Assembly (NCBI GenBank): GCA_026874595.1
Contig: CM049322.1
Coordinates: forward strand, 56,360,386-56,424,385
Origin: Sipunculus nudus
Lineage: Eukaryota; Annelida; Sipuncula; Golfingiida; Sipunculidae
Reading direction: 5' to 3'
DNA: 64,000 bases
The notes under the pieces are model-generated. The model was given only the letters and a program-made list of their open reading frames with translations, was not told the origin of the DNA and did not search any database. Each line of letters begins with the position of its first letter. Position 1 is the stretch's first letter. Both the position numbers and the translations under genes were made by a program. Shown one piece after another: positions 11,979 through 25,765 of this stretch.

Positions 11979-13665
11979 AATTGGACATAAGTGATACAAT
12001 AATTACCTGTCTATTAAACCCCATGGGACATCAGTGGGACAATAATTACCTGTCTACTAAACAACATGGGACATCAGTGGGACAATAATTACCTGTCTAT
12101 TAAAACCCCCTGGGACATCAGTGGGACAATAATTACCTGTATATTTAATTCCCCTGGGACATCAGTTGGACAATAATTACCTGTCTACTAAATCCCCCTG
12201 GGACATCAGTGGGACAATAATTACCTGTCTGTTAAAACCCCCTGGGACATCAGTGGGACAATAATTACCTGTATATTTAATTCCCCTGGGACATCAGTTG
12301 GACAATAATTACCTGTCTATTAAAACCCCCTGGGACATCAGTGGGACAATAATTACCTGTCTATTAAACCCCCTGGGACATCAGTGATACAATAATTACC
12401 TGTCTACTAAATCCCCATGGGACATCAGTGGGACAATAATTACCTGTCTATTAAACCCCATGGGACATCAGTGGGACAATAATTACCTGTCTACTAAACA
12501 ACATGGGACATCAGTGGGACAATAATTACCTGTCTATTAAAACCCCCTGGGACATCAGTGGGACAATAATTACCTGTATATTTAATTCCCCTGGGACATC
12601 AGTTGGACAATAATTACCTGTCTATTAAACCCCCTGGGACATCAGTGGGACAATAATTACCTGTCTACTAAATCCCCCTGGAACATCAGTGGAACAATAA
12701 TTACCTGTCTATTAAATCCCCCTGGGACAACAGTGGAACAATATTTACCTGTCTATTAAATCCCCCTGGAACATCAGTTGGACAATAATTACCTGTCTAT
12801 TAAACCCCCTGGGACATCAGTGATACAATAATTACCTGTCTATTAAATCCCCCTGGGACATCAGTGATACAATAATTACCTGTCTATTAAACCCCATGGG
12901 ACATCAGTGATACAATAATTACCTGTCTATTAAACCCCATGGGACATCAGTGATACAATAATTAACTGTCTATTAAACCCCATGGGACATCAGTGGGACA
13001 ATAATTACCTGTCTATTTAATTCCCCTGGGACATCAGTGTGACAATAATTACCTGTCTACTAAATCCCCCTGGAACATCAGTGGAACAATAATTACCTGT
13101 CTATTAAATCCCCCTGGGACAACAGTGGAACAATAATTACCTGTCTATTAAATCCCCATGGGACATCAGTGGGACAATAATTACCTGTCTACTAAATCCC
13201 CCTGGAACATCAGTGGAACAATAATTACCTGTCTATTAAATCCCCCTGGGACATCAGTGTGACAATAATTACCTGTCTACTAAATCCCCCTGGAACATCA
13301 GTGGAACAATAATTACCTGTCTATTAAATCCCCCTGAGACATCAGTGGGACAATAATTACCTGTCTGTTAAATCCCTATGGGATATCAGTGGGCAGTAAT
13401 TACCTGTCTGTTAAATCCCTGTGGACATCAGTGGGCAGTAATTACCTGTCTTTTAAATCCTGGCGGGACAGTATTGAGACAATAATAACCTGTTTATCAT
13501 ATCCCCGTTGGACAATGATCAGTGGGACCATAATTACCTCTCTGTTAAATTCTCGTGGGACATCAGTGGGACAATAAGTACCTCTCTGTTAAATCCCCGT
13601 GCAACATCAGTGGGAAAATAATTGCCTGTCTGTTAAATCCCCTGGAACATTAGTGGAACAACTAT
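11979..13665. repeat. 44-bp minisatellite, about 38 copies
   Basis: A tandem unit of 43-45 bases reading roughly GGGACATCAGTGGGACAATA then ATTACCTGTCTATTAAACCCC. Copies are very similar in the left two thirds and decay to the right, after about 13380. Variant types (AATTCCCC, CAACATGG, AATCCCCC) recur in blocks, as expected from unequal exchange of multi-unit segments. Not coding. Confidence 0.95.
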
Positions 13666-14985
13666 TGAGTCATGAGCAGCTGTGAATGTATTATTATTCT
13701 AGAATATGGAAGCATTCCTTGAAAAGACCCGTACATACTGCTGTAAGACGTGGTTAGTATCAATGTGAAGAAAAGGAATAGACAACAGCAGATGAACGTG
13801 CAGACATCGTGACAGATTGAAACAACATCACACATATCTAAAACATCACAGGCATAATTCTGAGAGGAATAAAATGAATAATAGTTATTGTAGATAAGAC
13901 CATTTAAACCAAGTTATGAAGGAAATAAAATTGAGGATTTTCTTTGACATTGTCCTTTGGCAGATTTTGACAAATATAAATCTGTCAGGACTTTCGTATT
14001 TTTTTGTATTTTTATTTCAGAGCATTTGTTAAAAAATTGGTCTATAGAGCGAGGACAGACGAACAATCAAATATGCGGAACTGACCCATATGCTGCCGAT
14101 TTCGTGATTCCGAAAACCATTAATCAGACAGACAGACAAACAAACAGACTTACCAACAGACAGACAGTCATTGTTCAATCTGTTCAATCAAGGGTTATTG
14201 AGTGCGACAGGATATGTTTTGTGAGGGTTATTGAGAAAAGTAGATCAAGGTCTTGTTGTTAACAGCAAATGGCACTGGTGCGTGATTGCTTATAAAAAGA
14301 CCTGCAGACACATGATGGCTGACCCAGCATAAAGACCTCTTCGGTATAACCACGCAGGCAGCACGTGATACCCTTGATAATTATACTTCCCTCAAAATAT
14401 TTTATCATATAGCTCGTATTGGTGTAAAAATTAAATCACTGTCTGTCGCAGATGATAGAATTGAATGAGATTATTGTGAATCGTATGATCAGTCAGAATA
14501 TAAATAAACAAATTTCAGCATACTTATATACCAACTAATCATAAACAGTTCTGTGTAATTTTATCATACTAACTTATAAGTATAGGTGACAGAGAAAAAA
14601 ATATATATATGTTGTTAACTTTGCTCTTATTGTCAGATCCAGGGTTACAATCCTAATATTATAAATGCAGGTACCTCAGGAATTCAGTTATTCTTCCAAA
14701 TACATTAAATTCGAATTCAAGGTCAGAATAAATTCCTTGAGGATATCTTCTTTCTGTAGAAATAAAGTAAAAATTGTTTAAATGGACTTATAACTGCAAT
14801 GATTCAAGTGTATATATAAAGCAAGATTTACATAAAATATGCAAATAACCCTCAATATTACGTTTAAAAAGTTAGAAATGTATTACATATAATATACAGT
14901 AGTATATGTATCAATATCTAGCCCATTGACAATTAGAACGTACTCACTTGGTCTACATTAATGATGCTAGTGCAATGATAACAGG
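13666..14985. other. No gene recognised
   Basis: AT-rich sequence. A small (GACA)n-like tract lies near 14126-14165. The 101-codon frame at 13957-14262 is composed largely of this tract and ordinary AT-rich sequence, with no recognisable domain. Confidence 0.5.
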
Positions 14986-14987
14986 CT

Positions 14988-15200
14988 GGTTTTTCGATCA
15001 TAATTATATAAGCTAGTACTTTGATCCAGAGCGAGTATATTGATCATAGGCTAACATACTGATCAGGACTTAGTGTGCATTGATCAGAAGGTAGTATATG
15101 GATCATAAACAAGTTCATTGATCATAAGTTAGGACGATGACCATGATCTATATAAATGACCAGGAGTTAGTACATTGATCAGGAGTTAGTACACTGATTA
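14988..15200. repeat. Degenerate 26-31-bp repeats with TGATCA core
   Basis: About eight diverged units resembling TTGATCATAAGCTAGTACAT. The spacing is irregular, so this is an old minisatellite. Confidence 0.65.
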
Positions 15201-15434
15201 TGAATAATAAATTTATCTGTAACCTCACAAATAAAGCAGCATTTACAGATAACCATAACAGGTGAAGGTTGAGATCGCTTGTGCTTCATGACCCGATCGT
15301 GTACCTATAATAAAACATCCTTATTTAACGAGACGCATCAGACGTTTACATCAGTATAGCCTAAAGTCAAATCTTTACTCAGAATATTAGAGGAGTCCAG
15401 AAGAAGCAAAATGTTATACTCAGAAATCTCATAA

Positions 15435-15680
15435 CAATCCGATTGACACATATCTGACATGGATGAAACAATATTAAATGAAAGAGAGAAGGAAAAAACA
15501 CTTTCATGATGTACACCTATATAAAAAGTATTACAATCCGATTGACACAAATCTTACATGGATGAAACAATATTAAATGAAAGAGAGAAAATAAAAAAAA
15601 CACTTTCATGATGTACACCTATATAAAAAGTATTACAATCAGATTGAAACACATCTTAAATGGATGTAACATAGTTAAAC

Positions 15681-15719
<39 letters not shown>

Positions 15720-15800
15720 GGTCAATTAAAAAAACTCTTTCATGATATACACCTATATAAAAATGTATAACAATCCGATTGACACATGTCTAGAATGGTC
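15435..15800. repeat. Tandem repeat of about 100 bp, 3.5 copies
   Basis: Units begin CAATCCGATTGACACA at 15435, 15534, 15636 (variant) and 15771. Each contains a GAGAGA tract and CTTTCATGATGTACACCTAT. The third unit is longer because its (GA)n tract expanded at about 15680-15720. Confidence 0.85.
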
Positions 15801-16863
15801 AAATTCTGGCCTTTGAAGGCAAGAGTGTAATCTAGTAATATGGCAGTAAAGTGGTGAAACTAGGGAACACTACATAGGCAAATTGCGCTGCAGTTATATC
15901 TCGGCTATTAAACAAATAAGGTCATGTTGTTTACAACAATATGGGGCCTTGATATATTCAACAGTCGATTGGAGGGAAGCAGAAAGTCAGCAGACATGCG
16001 GGTTAAGATAACAGACTCGTTTATGTGTAACCACGCGCCAACAATGCATATATAGATAGTCCGTAAGCCCAGCTCCACCCAGATATTACTGTATAGGGGT
16101 CCGGTTAAACTTAAACACAAGCAGGTTTTTCAAGAGCTGCCATGTTAAGAAAAATTCCATATGGATTTGAGACAATTAATAAACATTTCAATGATAATAT
16201 GTCTTTTTTTTGGCAATTCACCAAGATTATAACAAATAAAATGTCATTTTCTTATATTTTTTTACATTTCATTTTGCCAGGGGCGCAAAACGTGTTGAGT
16301 AAACGGTGCATACTCCACCCTTACCTTGCCGACTTGAATGGCAAACCATCCTAGTAACGCCATGCAAGATGCGCCATCGAAAGAGATCACAGTCAAATTC
16401 AAATATAATTTACCATTTCAATGCTGTGAAGTTGTTGAACAAAAAAGAAAAACACAACACGAAAAAAAGACCTTATCAAAGTTTCCTTTGCACTGTAGTG
16501 TTGTGATGGTTCTGTAACATTTATTGCTCCCACCAGCAGGGTATATGCCTTATCATGCGTGTTCGTGCATGATATAACGCACGCTCTCATGAATAGGATT
16601 TTATGAAATTTTCAGGCTATATTTGGAATGGGCAAATGAAGAACATGAACCTAAAAAAATTAACGCTTAATAGATGGAGCGTTATAAAAGAATGTTCACA
16701 ACTTTTTAGCCGAAAGTACCATTGAATATGATCATATGTGACTGTGAGCTATGCCCCCCGCTTTCGGAAGCTGGCAGTGACATGTTGGCCAGCAACCGCA
16801 CATTTATTAAGTTGGGTGGGGCTAATAAAGGGCCGGGCTCTATTCATGTCTAAAAAGTATATG

Positions 16864-16865
<2 letters not shown>
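15801..16865. other. No gene recognised
   Basis: Mixed-composition sequence without a supported exon. The short frames at 15908-16590 have no recognisable motif or splice context. Confidence 0.45.
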
Positions 16866-16866
<1 letters not shown>

Positions 16867-16934
<68 letters not shown>

Positions 16935-17160
16935 GTATATATATATATATTTGCCAAATATTTACTATAGGCATATTAAATAATATATAAATGCATGTAA
17001 ATATATTAGTCATATATACTGTTTAGATTCATTAAATAATATATAAATATAAATATATAATATGTATATATATATATATATTTGTGAAATACTGTTTAAA
17101 CATTTTAAATAATATATATATATATATATATATAAAATATATATATATACATGTAAGTAT
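16867..17160. repeat. (AT)n microsatellite cluster
   Basis: Three AT runs (about 16867-16950, 17057-17082, 17113-17151) separated by related sequence including TTGCCAAATATTT and TTGTGAAATACTG. The cluster arose by duplication of an AT run with its flank. Confidence 0.85.
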
Positions 17161-17543
17161 ATAATGGTGAGCAGTACCAGAATGTTATATGCTCACTTTG
17201 ATTACTGCTAAAATTTCCTGTTGCGTTATCAATCAGGTCACTGTTAAACGAATTTTGGATTTCATCATACTATGACTGCTGGAAATACCTATTGCATCAT
17301 GCTGATGAAAACAATATGTGTAGGACAAGGCTATAAATACACACACTGTTATAAGTAAGCCAGCTGTTTGTTAATAATGGTACATGCACTCTTTTTATAT
17401 ATGAACGTGCATGTGGGCATGTGTTTACGACTTATCCCCTCACTATGAGAACAAAAGTAGGCAAAATCTTCATTATACTTACACACGGTGGAGCTCCGCT
17501 GTTTATTTACATGTGTGGTTATAGACTGTAAGCAGTGGTTATA

Positions 17544-17712
17544 TGACGTCACATTACACGCAGGGGAGCTACAGCAGACAGACACGCTGTCCAACTTCAA
17601 CAGACAGCGCTCAGATTAGCGACCGGGAAGACGCAGTGCTGTGAACCTCCTGAATTTTAGAGGATCTTTTCACTAGCCATACAGGGGCCTTTCAAAGTTC
17701 CACAACGTTTAA
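17544..17712 (+). promoter_or_regulatory. Candidate promoter and non-coding first exon with CRE
   Basis: A complete palindromic CRE, TGACGTCA, lies at 17544-17551. A roughly 160-base, more GC-rich stretch without any ATG follows and ends in the perfect donor GTAAGT at 17713. This is what a 5' untranslated first exon looks like. The next candidate exon downstream on the strand is 31755-31927 and the first coding exon is at 41593, so it may be the NLR gene's start. That link is inference. Confidence 0.35.
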
Positions 17713-18090
17713 GTAAGTTTTCAACCGTTTTTCTGTGTTTTTATCTATACGTGTCAACGCCGCAGTCTTATAGGTATTATTTAGTCTAGCAAAAATCCGA
17801 ATAAGCAAGCCAATGCATCATATGTAAAATACCTTACATGATACATTACCAGGTATATGCTGGTTTAAAAACGAGGGTCAAGTCATATGGGCGTTAATGA
17901 TAATATGAAAATTTTAACCGTTTAATAATGTTACAGTGGCGGCACAAAGGAGACATGGGGAGGCCATCCCCCCCCCCCCCCCCCCGCCCCCCAGTCAGAA
18001 CCTTGCCCCCTGCCCACTCAGCTCCTGTAGTATAGTAACTTGAAAGGAGTGGCTAGTCTTGTTTGGCTAGTTGGTTGGGCTATTATTGTT

Positions 18091-20225
18091 AGCTCAGCTG
18101 ACCAAAAGTCAACTGAAGTATAGGAATGGCGCTTTGTCCATCACTGGCCGGCGTTCCGATAGCTTGACACAACCGCTGAGCCTAAAAACGTGTAACTGAA
18201 TACCTAGGGAGGTCAAAAACCTGAATTTAGGTCACTTGCATCTATATTCTCCGAGCTATGGAGCTTGAAAACCCCCAGAATAATTAAAAAGTTAATACAA
18301 TACCTCCGGTATCTTGATAATAAATGCATGGATTGCCCTGAATCTTGCCTTGAACATTGACCATGAATAGGGTTGTCAATTCTGGAAAACCTGTATTTTT
18401 TCTTTATTTTAGACCGTCCAACGACAGCAATTATGTCAGTTTCCCATATGTGGTTTCATCCACATCCATATGTGGTTTCGCCAACTATTTTTTTTTAGCT
18501 CAATTGACTGTAAGTCATCTGCGCTATATCGATCACTCTTTGTCCGTCCTCCGTCCGGCCATCCGGCCATTGGGCCATCTGTATGTTAACAAGGCACAAA
18601 ACGTAACCACTGGACCTGAAATCTTCTAACTTAAAATCCAGGGAGGTCCATGATAAGTCACCTTGGAAACTTGAAATTAGGTCCCTTTTACCTATATTTT
18701 CTGAGCTATGGGACCCCCTTAGAATAATAAGAAAAAAATGATACAAACGCTCAAGTATCTGAACAACTAATGCATTAATCACCATGATTCTTTGCATGGA
18801 TATTGATTATAGAGTCTTTCATCAGTTTCTGCAGACTGGTGGCGCCACCTGTATTTTTTATTTTTTACTATTTTTTAATTTTTTTTTTAGACTTTAAAAG
18901 ATGCTGTCATATGTTAACAAGGCACAAATCGTAACTACTAGACCTAGGATCTTCTTTCTTGATTTGCAGTGAGGCCCATGCATGAAAAGTCTCCTTGGAA
19001 ACCTGATATTGGGTCTCTGTCACCCATATTGTCTGAGCTATGGGGCTCATTAGTTGCCCCCCCCCCCCCCCCGGCCCCCAGAATAACTAAAAATTTGATA
19101 CAAAAGCTCTGTTGCTTCATAGCATGCATATGCATCATGGAGTGTTTCATCAGTTCCTGCAGACTGGTGGTCCCACCTGGATTTCTTTGAATTTTTATGC
19201 ATTTTTATCTTTATTTTTGAGACTTTCAAAGATGTGCACAAATCATAACTATTTGACATGGAATCTTCTTTCTTGACATCCTGGGACATCACAAAAAACT
19301 CCATCGAAACCTGGAATAAGGTCTGTGTTACCCATACCCTGCGAGATATGGGGCTTTGAAGTACCTAGCAGAGTAACTAAAATTTGATACATCAGTATCT
19401 GAAAAACTATTGCATTGATCACCCTGATTCTTTGCATGCATATTCATCATGGAGTGTTTCATCAGCTCTTGCGGACAGGTGGCACCACCTTAATTTTTAA
19501 AAAATTTTAACACATTTTTTTCACCTTCAGAGATGCGATTTTCTGTTAACAGGACACAAATTGTAACCATTAGCCCTAGAATTTTCAAACTTGATATCCA
19601 GGAAGGTATGTGATAAATATCCTTGGAGACTTGAAATTAGGTCTCTGTTACCCATAAATTATGAGCTATCGGGCTTATATATATAAGCACCCCCCCCCCC
19701 CAGCATAATTAAAAATTTGATACCAAAGCAGGGCACAAATTATAAACTTTGGACCTGGAATCTTCTAACCTAAAATCCAGGGAAGTCTATGAAATGTTTC
19801 CTTGTAAATGTGAATTTAGATCTCTGTTACCCAATTTTTAGCTCTCGGGCTTATAAGCACCCTTCAGAAAAATTGAAAATTTGAAACCAAAGCAGGGCAC
19901 AAATCTTAACCTTTGGGCCCAGAAGTTCTCCACCGAAACCTGAAATTGGGTCATAGTGACCTATATTCTTAGATTTTTGGGGTATGTTTGAGCACCCCAG
20001 AAATAATGCAAAAAAATACCTCACTAATTGCCAGATTCCTCATGAAAGGCTGGTTGTATTGTCATCAAATTTGTTTTTCTTATGGGTCTTGTTGAACTTA
20101 AGTTAATATGCATTAAAAATTATGCCACCTACATTATCTTTATTAGTTGTCTGTGCAAGGACATATTATCAACATGTCAGTCGGCTGAGCGTCATGACCC
20201 ACGGGTCACTTCTTTTCAATTTCTA
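18091..20225 (+). mobile_element. Family H2 element(s) with internal units of about 290 bp
   Basis: H2 5' ends lie at 18091 (AGCTCAGCTGAC) and 18497 (AGCTCAATTGAC). The H2 3' end lies at 20182-20216. Between them are repeated units containing GGCACAAATCGTAACC, ACCTAGAATCTTCT, CCTTGGAAACCTGAAATT, GAGCTATGGGGCT and CAGACTGGTGGCGCCACCTG (palindrome exact at 18838-18849). The part from 19598 duplicates 7820-8747. No Rep/helicase coding is visible, so this is non-autonomous. Confidence 0.75.
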
Positions 20226-22160
20226 TGCATATTCTCCTTTATTTTGACACTGCCAAAATTTATTGATACTATCAGATTTGCAACTGTGGGTTCATCTAGT
20301 CTCCTGAAACCTTGATGGCTTATAAGGCCTTGCTTGAATAAGCGGATGCGCTATAGAAATCCCCCTGTCCTTCCTTCTGCCTGCTCGTCTTTCTGTATGT
20401 CCATCAAATTTGTTTCTTGATAACACATCCATTTTTGAATAACATATAAATTTCAAACATCAAATCATGGAAATATATTAAGTTTATCTCTTTTACTTGT
20501 CCATCCTAACATTACCTAAGAACAGACTGGGGGCAGCAAAGTTTATTATTTATTGAATATAAGTATACATGCATATTTTGTGATATAAAGACATTCAAAA
20601 TGTAAGTGTCAAAACATATATCAAAGTTTTATTGTCGGGACATAAGAGGTTAATTGGCTTTGATGTAACTTCACGGGATATGTTTGGTGTAAACATAGCG
20701 AATGTGAGGGACCCCCCATCCCCCCCCTCGATAGAGACAAAGCATGCAGCCTTTTCCGGGTTCACGGCCATGATACCAGACCTCAGCAACATTGACAGCC
20801 CTCCTGTTTAGTCCCTGTGGACTGAGATAAATCGCTTCATTTGTCATATATTTTATAAGTCGTGTGGGTAGTGTATGTAACGTCAACTATCGCCACCGAG
20901 TCACTCAGTACATCATAAAATTTATGTGACTGCAGGACCTACCACAACAAACACGAATATACCTCTTACACTGGGGTACTGGAGATGCGTATAATTCCCT
21001 ACACAAACCCCGTTACCAAATCCAGTGTCGTGTATTTGATTCATTGTGGAACAAAACGATTTAATTGATAAAAAAAATTAACACCCTGAATAGTGTAAGT
21101 TACATTAGCATAGAATCTTGCTATTTTGCATACGTTCTAAGGTGTATTATATCCCTTTTTCTTACCGGTATTGTGTTACGTGTGTTGTTGAAATATTCAA
21201 AGAGCGGTTTGATAAAACTGATTTGTTCTTAATCATACACATTACTGTGACACACAATGACACAATTTTGGACATCCGACCAATGTAACAAGACGGATAA
21301 CGATATCGCCTGTGATCTATTACAATCCTCTAATGAATTTCTTCGAGCCTTTTATATAAAAACCTACTACAATATTTATGTTCCATATATGCTATTTAGC
21401 GGTTGTCGGTTATGTCCATGTCTATATTTTCTACTTTGTATTCGCCAGTGTAAAGACAATGTAATGAGAAGAATGACATTGGGACTTTTATTGGAAAGAG
21501 AAGTCGGCATTCTGTGTTTGAATGTCAATGGCTCAAGCTGTCTTATTATTTTCCTAGTGGTCCAAAGGTCCGGTTAATTAATATGGTACTATGAACATGA
21601 TGGACGAAAATGCATAATGAACGGCGTCATATTGTACGCGTTATTCAATAAAATATTCAGTGCGATCAAATTCACCCTTCAGATTGCATTCGCCACAGCT
21701 AAAAAATGACCTGTTAACTCAGTGCCTGTCCGGATTCACGTACGCCTCCCCGGATAACCACACTCGAGGCAACGTGACTTGTGGCTGCGCAGTATTAGAC
21801 TTCATCTGAAGGACGCATTCAGACCAATGGGTGTGTCAGGTGTTTATTTTTTTCGCCGGCCATATCAGAAACTTGACAGTGTCGGAAACACTTGAGGGAG
21901 ATAGAGGTTTTGTGGTGGTTCCATGTTATCTGGTTCAAGGTCCCGTTGTTTACAATTGGCGCGATGATAGAATTACGCAAGAGACAAATAAAGCTGGCAA
22001 CAGACACATTGAAGCATCTTTGCATCTCCATAAAGACGATATTTTCTGTTTAAGCACGATTGCTTTAAATCTTGCCTTCAATTTTGACCATGGCTAGTTC
22101 TTTTCTGTTCTCAAAAGTGGTTGCGCCACTTGTATATTTTTTTAATTTTTAACGATAATT
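20226..22160. other. Mostly single-copy sequence, no gene recognised
   Basis: Similarity to the 8.5-8.75 kb region continues to about 20460. After that the sequence is unique in this window. Frames at 20595-20886 (minus) and 21257-21577 (plus) are open for 65-106 codons but show no domain, and I could not place convincing splice sites. Confidence 0.45.
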
Positions 22161-22164
22161 TTTT

Positions 22165-24446
22165 AGCTCAGCTGACTTTCAGTCATGCTGGGCTATAGCG
22201 ATGGGTCTTTGTCCGTCGTCCTTCCGTCTGTCCGTCCGGCCGGCAGTCCGGCCGACCGTCCGGCCGTTAGCAGGGCACAAATCGTAACCGTAGGGGCTAG
22301 GGCCATGAACCCTATGCAGTTTTAGAGGTTATAAAAAGATCTCCTTGCAAACCTGAAATTAGGTCACTGCGACCTATATTCTCGAAGTTATGGGGTGTGT
22401 TTGCACCCCCAAGAAATAACTCTTTGAGACAAAATTTTCATCCCAAACCTTCCATGTTTCACATACAGCTCACCTACCAACAGGGGAAGAACCATAATTT
22501 TTTTAAGGTCAAAGGTCAAGGTCACAGGAGCCTCTTCTTTGAAAAGCCTGTGGATGCATTTTAAGCCAACCCTTTCATCCCAATTCTTTGATTTTTCACA
22601 TATAGCTCACCTACTAAGTTGGAGAAGCATCCTATAGATTTTGAGGTCACAAGGTCAAAGGTCAGGGTCACAGGATCTACTTCTTTGAAAAGGTTGTGGA
22701 CACATTTCAAGCTAGACTTTTCATTCCAAACCTTCCAGCACTGATATCGCTTCTCTGCCAACAGGGGAAAAGACCTGTTGATTTTGAGGTCAAAGGTTAA
22801 GTTCACAGCACCCACTTCTTGCGTGGAGTCATTTTCAGGCAAACTTTTCAATCTGTACCTTCCATCTGTCATATATGGCTTACCTACCAATAAGGGAAGA
22901 AGCCTATTGATGTTGAGGTCAAAAAGTCAAAGGTCAAGGTCACAATATTTAATTGTTCTAAATGCTTGTGAGCATATTTCAAGTGTAACTGTTCAACCCA
23001 AACCTTCAGTCTTTCCCATATGCCACATCTATGCATCACTCACTTTGACTCAAACTTCATATTTATGGGTCTTTTTGCTTGAATAAATAACTTATTGATT
23101 TTGGGGTCAGCTGGTCAGCAGGTTAAAGGTTACAGGTCAAAGTTATTCACCCATTGGTTGCCAAGTAATTACACCAGATTTAAGTGGTTAGTAGTTACCC
23201 ATCATTTAGAAAGAATCCAGTTGATATATGGGCAAAAGGCCAAGGTCATAGGTCAGGGATGTTCACAATTACTTATTTTATAGACCATCTCTATTTTTCT
23301 TGTATATATAACCATAAGACTATTAAGACTATGAGAGTATAGTATTAAGGTTTAGCTACTGATTTATAAGATGATGGGAACATTTTGCAGTTTATTTTAT
23401 GGAATCCTAGCAATAAACTTAGTTTCCTAGATATCTGAATATTTTAATATATATCACCACATATAAAAGCAAGTGTTTGTTCTGATAATATGTGGATGTG
23501 TACCTTGATTTAGGATGGCTTTTTGTTTTATTTCAAGACTCTTAGTCATGCTTTCTGCATTTCTTTTCTTTCAGGTTTGGCAGTTTACATACCCTGCTGA
23601 CCCCATTGAAAAGCAGAGTGATAATAAAAAATATTGGATTTACACTTTTTACAATTGCATATCTATTAATCTGATATGAGGGCCTGGACATGCCTTTTGA
23701 ATTATTTTTGGCATTCATTACTGGATAATTTGCCCAAGTTTGGTCTCTTATTGGAGAATGTGGGATATCAAATGTCATACTTGTCAGAAATCCATAATGT
23801 CTGCCAGTTAGCCACCTTATAAATTCTTTCTTCAGTGCAGTTTCAGTAATTTTTCTTTAATGTTTGGTCCGATTTAGAGAATGTTTGTTTTCTGATTTCA
23901 GACTTGTCAGAAGTCCAATATGGCCACCAGGCAACCATCTTTTAATTCCTTTTGATCATATTATCTCAAGAACAGATAAAGTGAATGCAGTTGGATGTAT
24001 ATTTATGTAATCTTGTAAAGGATTGGGTCAAATATTTCTGAATAAATATTACCATCATTTATAAAAGTGCAGTACAGTTGGCTTGTATTGAATAAAAATT
24101 CATACAGAAGCACCTGTTTCTCAATAATGCTTGCATGGATTTCCTTGATTTTTTGCTATATATTTTGATCTTATATTTGCCCTTTGTGGTGTTCCTTTTG
24201 AGACTGACAGGTATCAATTAAGCTATGGGAATAGTTCTGGATAACATAACAATCATACATTCTCCTCAGACCATCAATTCACTGTGTTTTAACCAGACAT
24301 AGGCGATATATATTTCTGTTGTCGTAGAAAATTTCAACAAATTGGCAAATTGGTTCTTCAAAATTTGACTGGAAGTTGTGAATCTCAGTCCATGATGTCA
24401 CAGGTCATGCTTGGCAGCTGAGCGTCATGACCCATGGGTCACTTGT
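22165..24446 (+). mobile_element. Family H2 element, both ends present
   Basis: The 5' end AGCTCAGCTGAC is at 22165-22176, preceded by TTTT. The 3' end has CAGCTGAGC at 24415-24423, the perfect palindrome TGACCCATGGGTCA at 24428-24441, then CTTG and TTTT. The 5' GCTCAGCTG and 3' CAGCTGAGC are exact inverted copies, with the 3' copy set inside the terminus by the hairpin. The interior carries five or so tandem units with AGGTCAAAGGTCA (exact at 22506-22518 and 22652-22664). Length is about 2.28 kb. No transposase gene is seen. Confidence 0.8.
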
Positions 24447-25046
24447 TTTAATTTTGCAAGCGTCAGATCATATCTATCTTATCAGTTTCTCAGCTGTAGT
24501 TTCATCTTGTGCCCTAAAACCTGGTCTGTATATTAATGATGATCGAGTGCAATATATTTTCTCTGTCCGTCATCCGCCCTTCCACAAATTGTTTTATCTT
24601 TAAGATACCCCAAGTTTGAATTGAAAAACATATTTCAATTGTGACTATATAAGGTCAACAAATCAGGCAAGAACCCTACTGATTTTGGACTCATGGGGTT
24701 AAGATCAAGGTCACATAACCCATTGCCTTAAAAATATTCTCCATTTTAAGCCAAACTTTCTTCACACACCTTCCGTCTTACACATATAGATGACCCCGCA
24801 AATAGGGCAGGTTTTATTTGATTTTAGGATCAAGGGTCAATGTCACAGGGCCCTTCCATTCACAAATTAGTTTATGGATAATAATTACACTTTTGGTAGA
24901 CATATTGGCTTCAAACTTGAATATTAATTTTAATTTCTTAACGACATATTAAAGCTCATGAATATTTCATTTCCAATGTTTAAACATTTTTCTCTGAATA
25001 AGAAATGCAATGCAACCACCTTAAAAAAAGGGAAAATAATTAAAAA
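24447..25046. other. H2-like unit remnants, no gene
   Basis: Diverged copies of the AGGTCA-type unit (GGTTAAGATCAAGGTCAC at about 24698, GATCAAGGGTCAATGTCAC at about 24828), then AT-rich sequence. Confidence 0.5.
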
Positions 25047-25765
25047 CAAGTGACCAAGGGGTTATGACACTCCGCTGACTGGGAAGACATTCACAAAAGA
25101 AATTTTATTGTCTGAATGCCAAATGTTGTAGGTGGTATCCCAATTCAGCTGAAGCATAGCTCAGAGGGTATGGGTAACACAGACCTAATTCCAGGTTTCT
25201 AGGGAGATTTCACGTTGACCCCTCTGGATTTCAAGTTATAAGATTCTAGGTGCAATGGTTACTATTTGTGCTTTGTTAACAGACGCCGTACCTTCTAAAG
25301 GTCCCAAAAATAAAAATTTAAAGAAAATGCGGAAATTAAAAAAAAATCAAGGTGGTGCCACCAGTCTGCAAGAACTGACGAAACACTCCATGATAAAGAG
25401 TTCAGATACTGGAGCTTTTGAAACGAAATTTTAATAATCCTGAGGGGTATTTCTGAGCCCAGTAGCTAAGGAGAATCCATTCCCAGGTTCCCAAGGAGAA
25501 TTTCCATGGACCTCCCTGGGTATCAAGTGAGAAAGTTTCTAGGTCAAATGGTTACGATTTGTTCTCTGTTAACGGACAACAATATCTTTGAAGGTCCAAA
25601 AAATAGACAAAAATGCGTAACAATTAAAAAAACATAAATCCATGTGGCGCCACCAGTGTACAGAAACTGATGAAACACTCCATGATCAATATGCATGCAA
25701 TGAATCATGGTGATCAATGGATTAGTTCTTTAGATACTGGAGCTTTTGTATCAATTTTTTAATTA
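25047..25765 (-). mobile_element. Family H2 fragment, minus strand, cut by an H1 element
   Basis: Read on the minus strand it ends GTCAGCGG, GGTCACTTG, TTTT (25047-25082), a diverged H2 3' terminus. Inward are two internal units with the GGTGGYGCCACC palindrome (about 25352 and 25645 on plus). The element stops at 25766, where an H1 5' end begins, so H1 probably inserted into it. Confidence 0.65.

Noticed and set aside
11979-13665. CRISPR array
   Set aside because: The 44-bp units are contiguous tandem repeats without unique spacers, in an intron-containing animal genome.
20595-20886. Overlapping minus-strand frames of 65-71 codons
   Set aside because: Two overlapping frames, no domain recognised, a poly(C) run in the middle and no clear splice sites.
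21257-21577. 106-codon plus-strand frame
   Set aside because: It has a cysteine- and tyrosine-rich composition typical of AT-rich chance frames, and no signal peptide or domain that I can defend.
22561-23283. Open frames with LTFDL and KVTGQGC-like words
   Set aside because: These are translations of the AGGTCAAAGGTCAAGGTCA repeat units on either strand.
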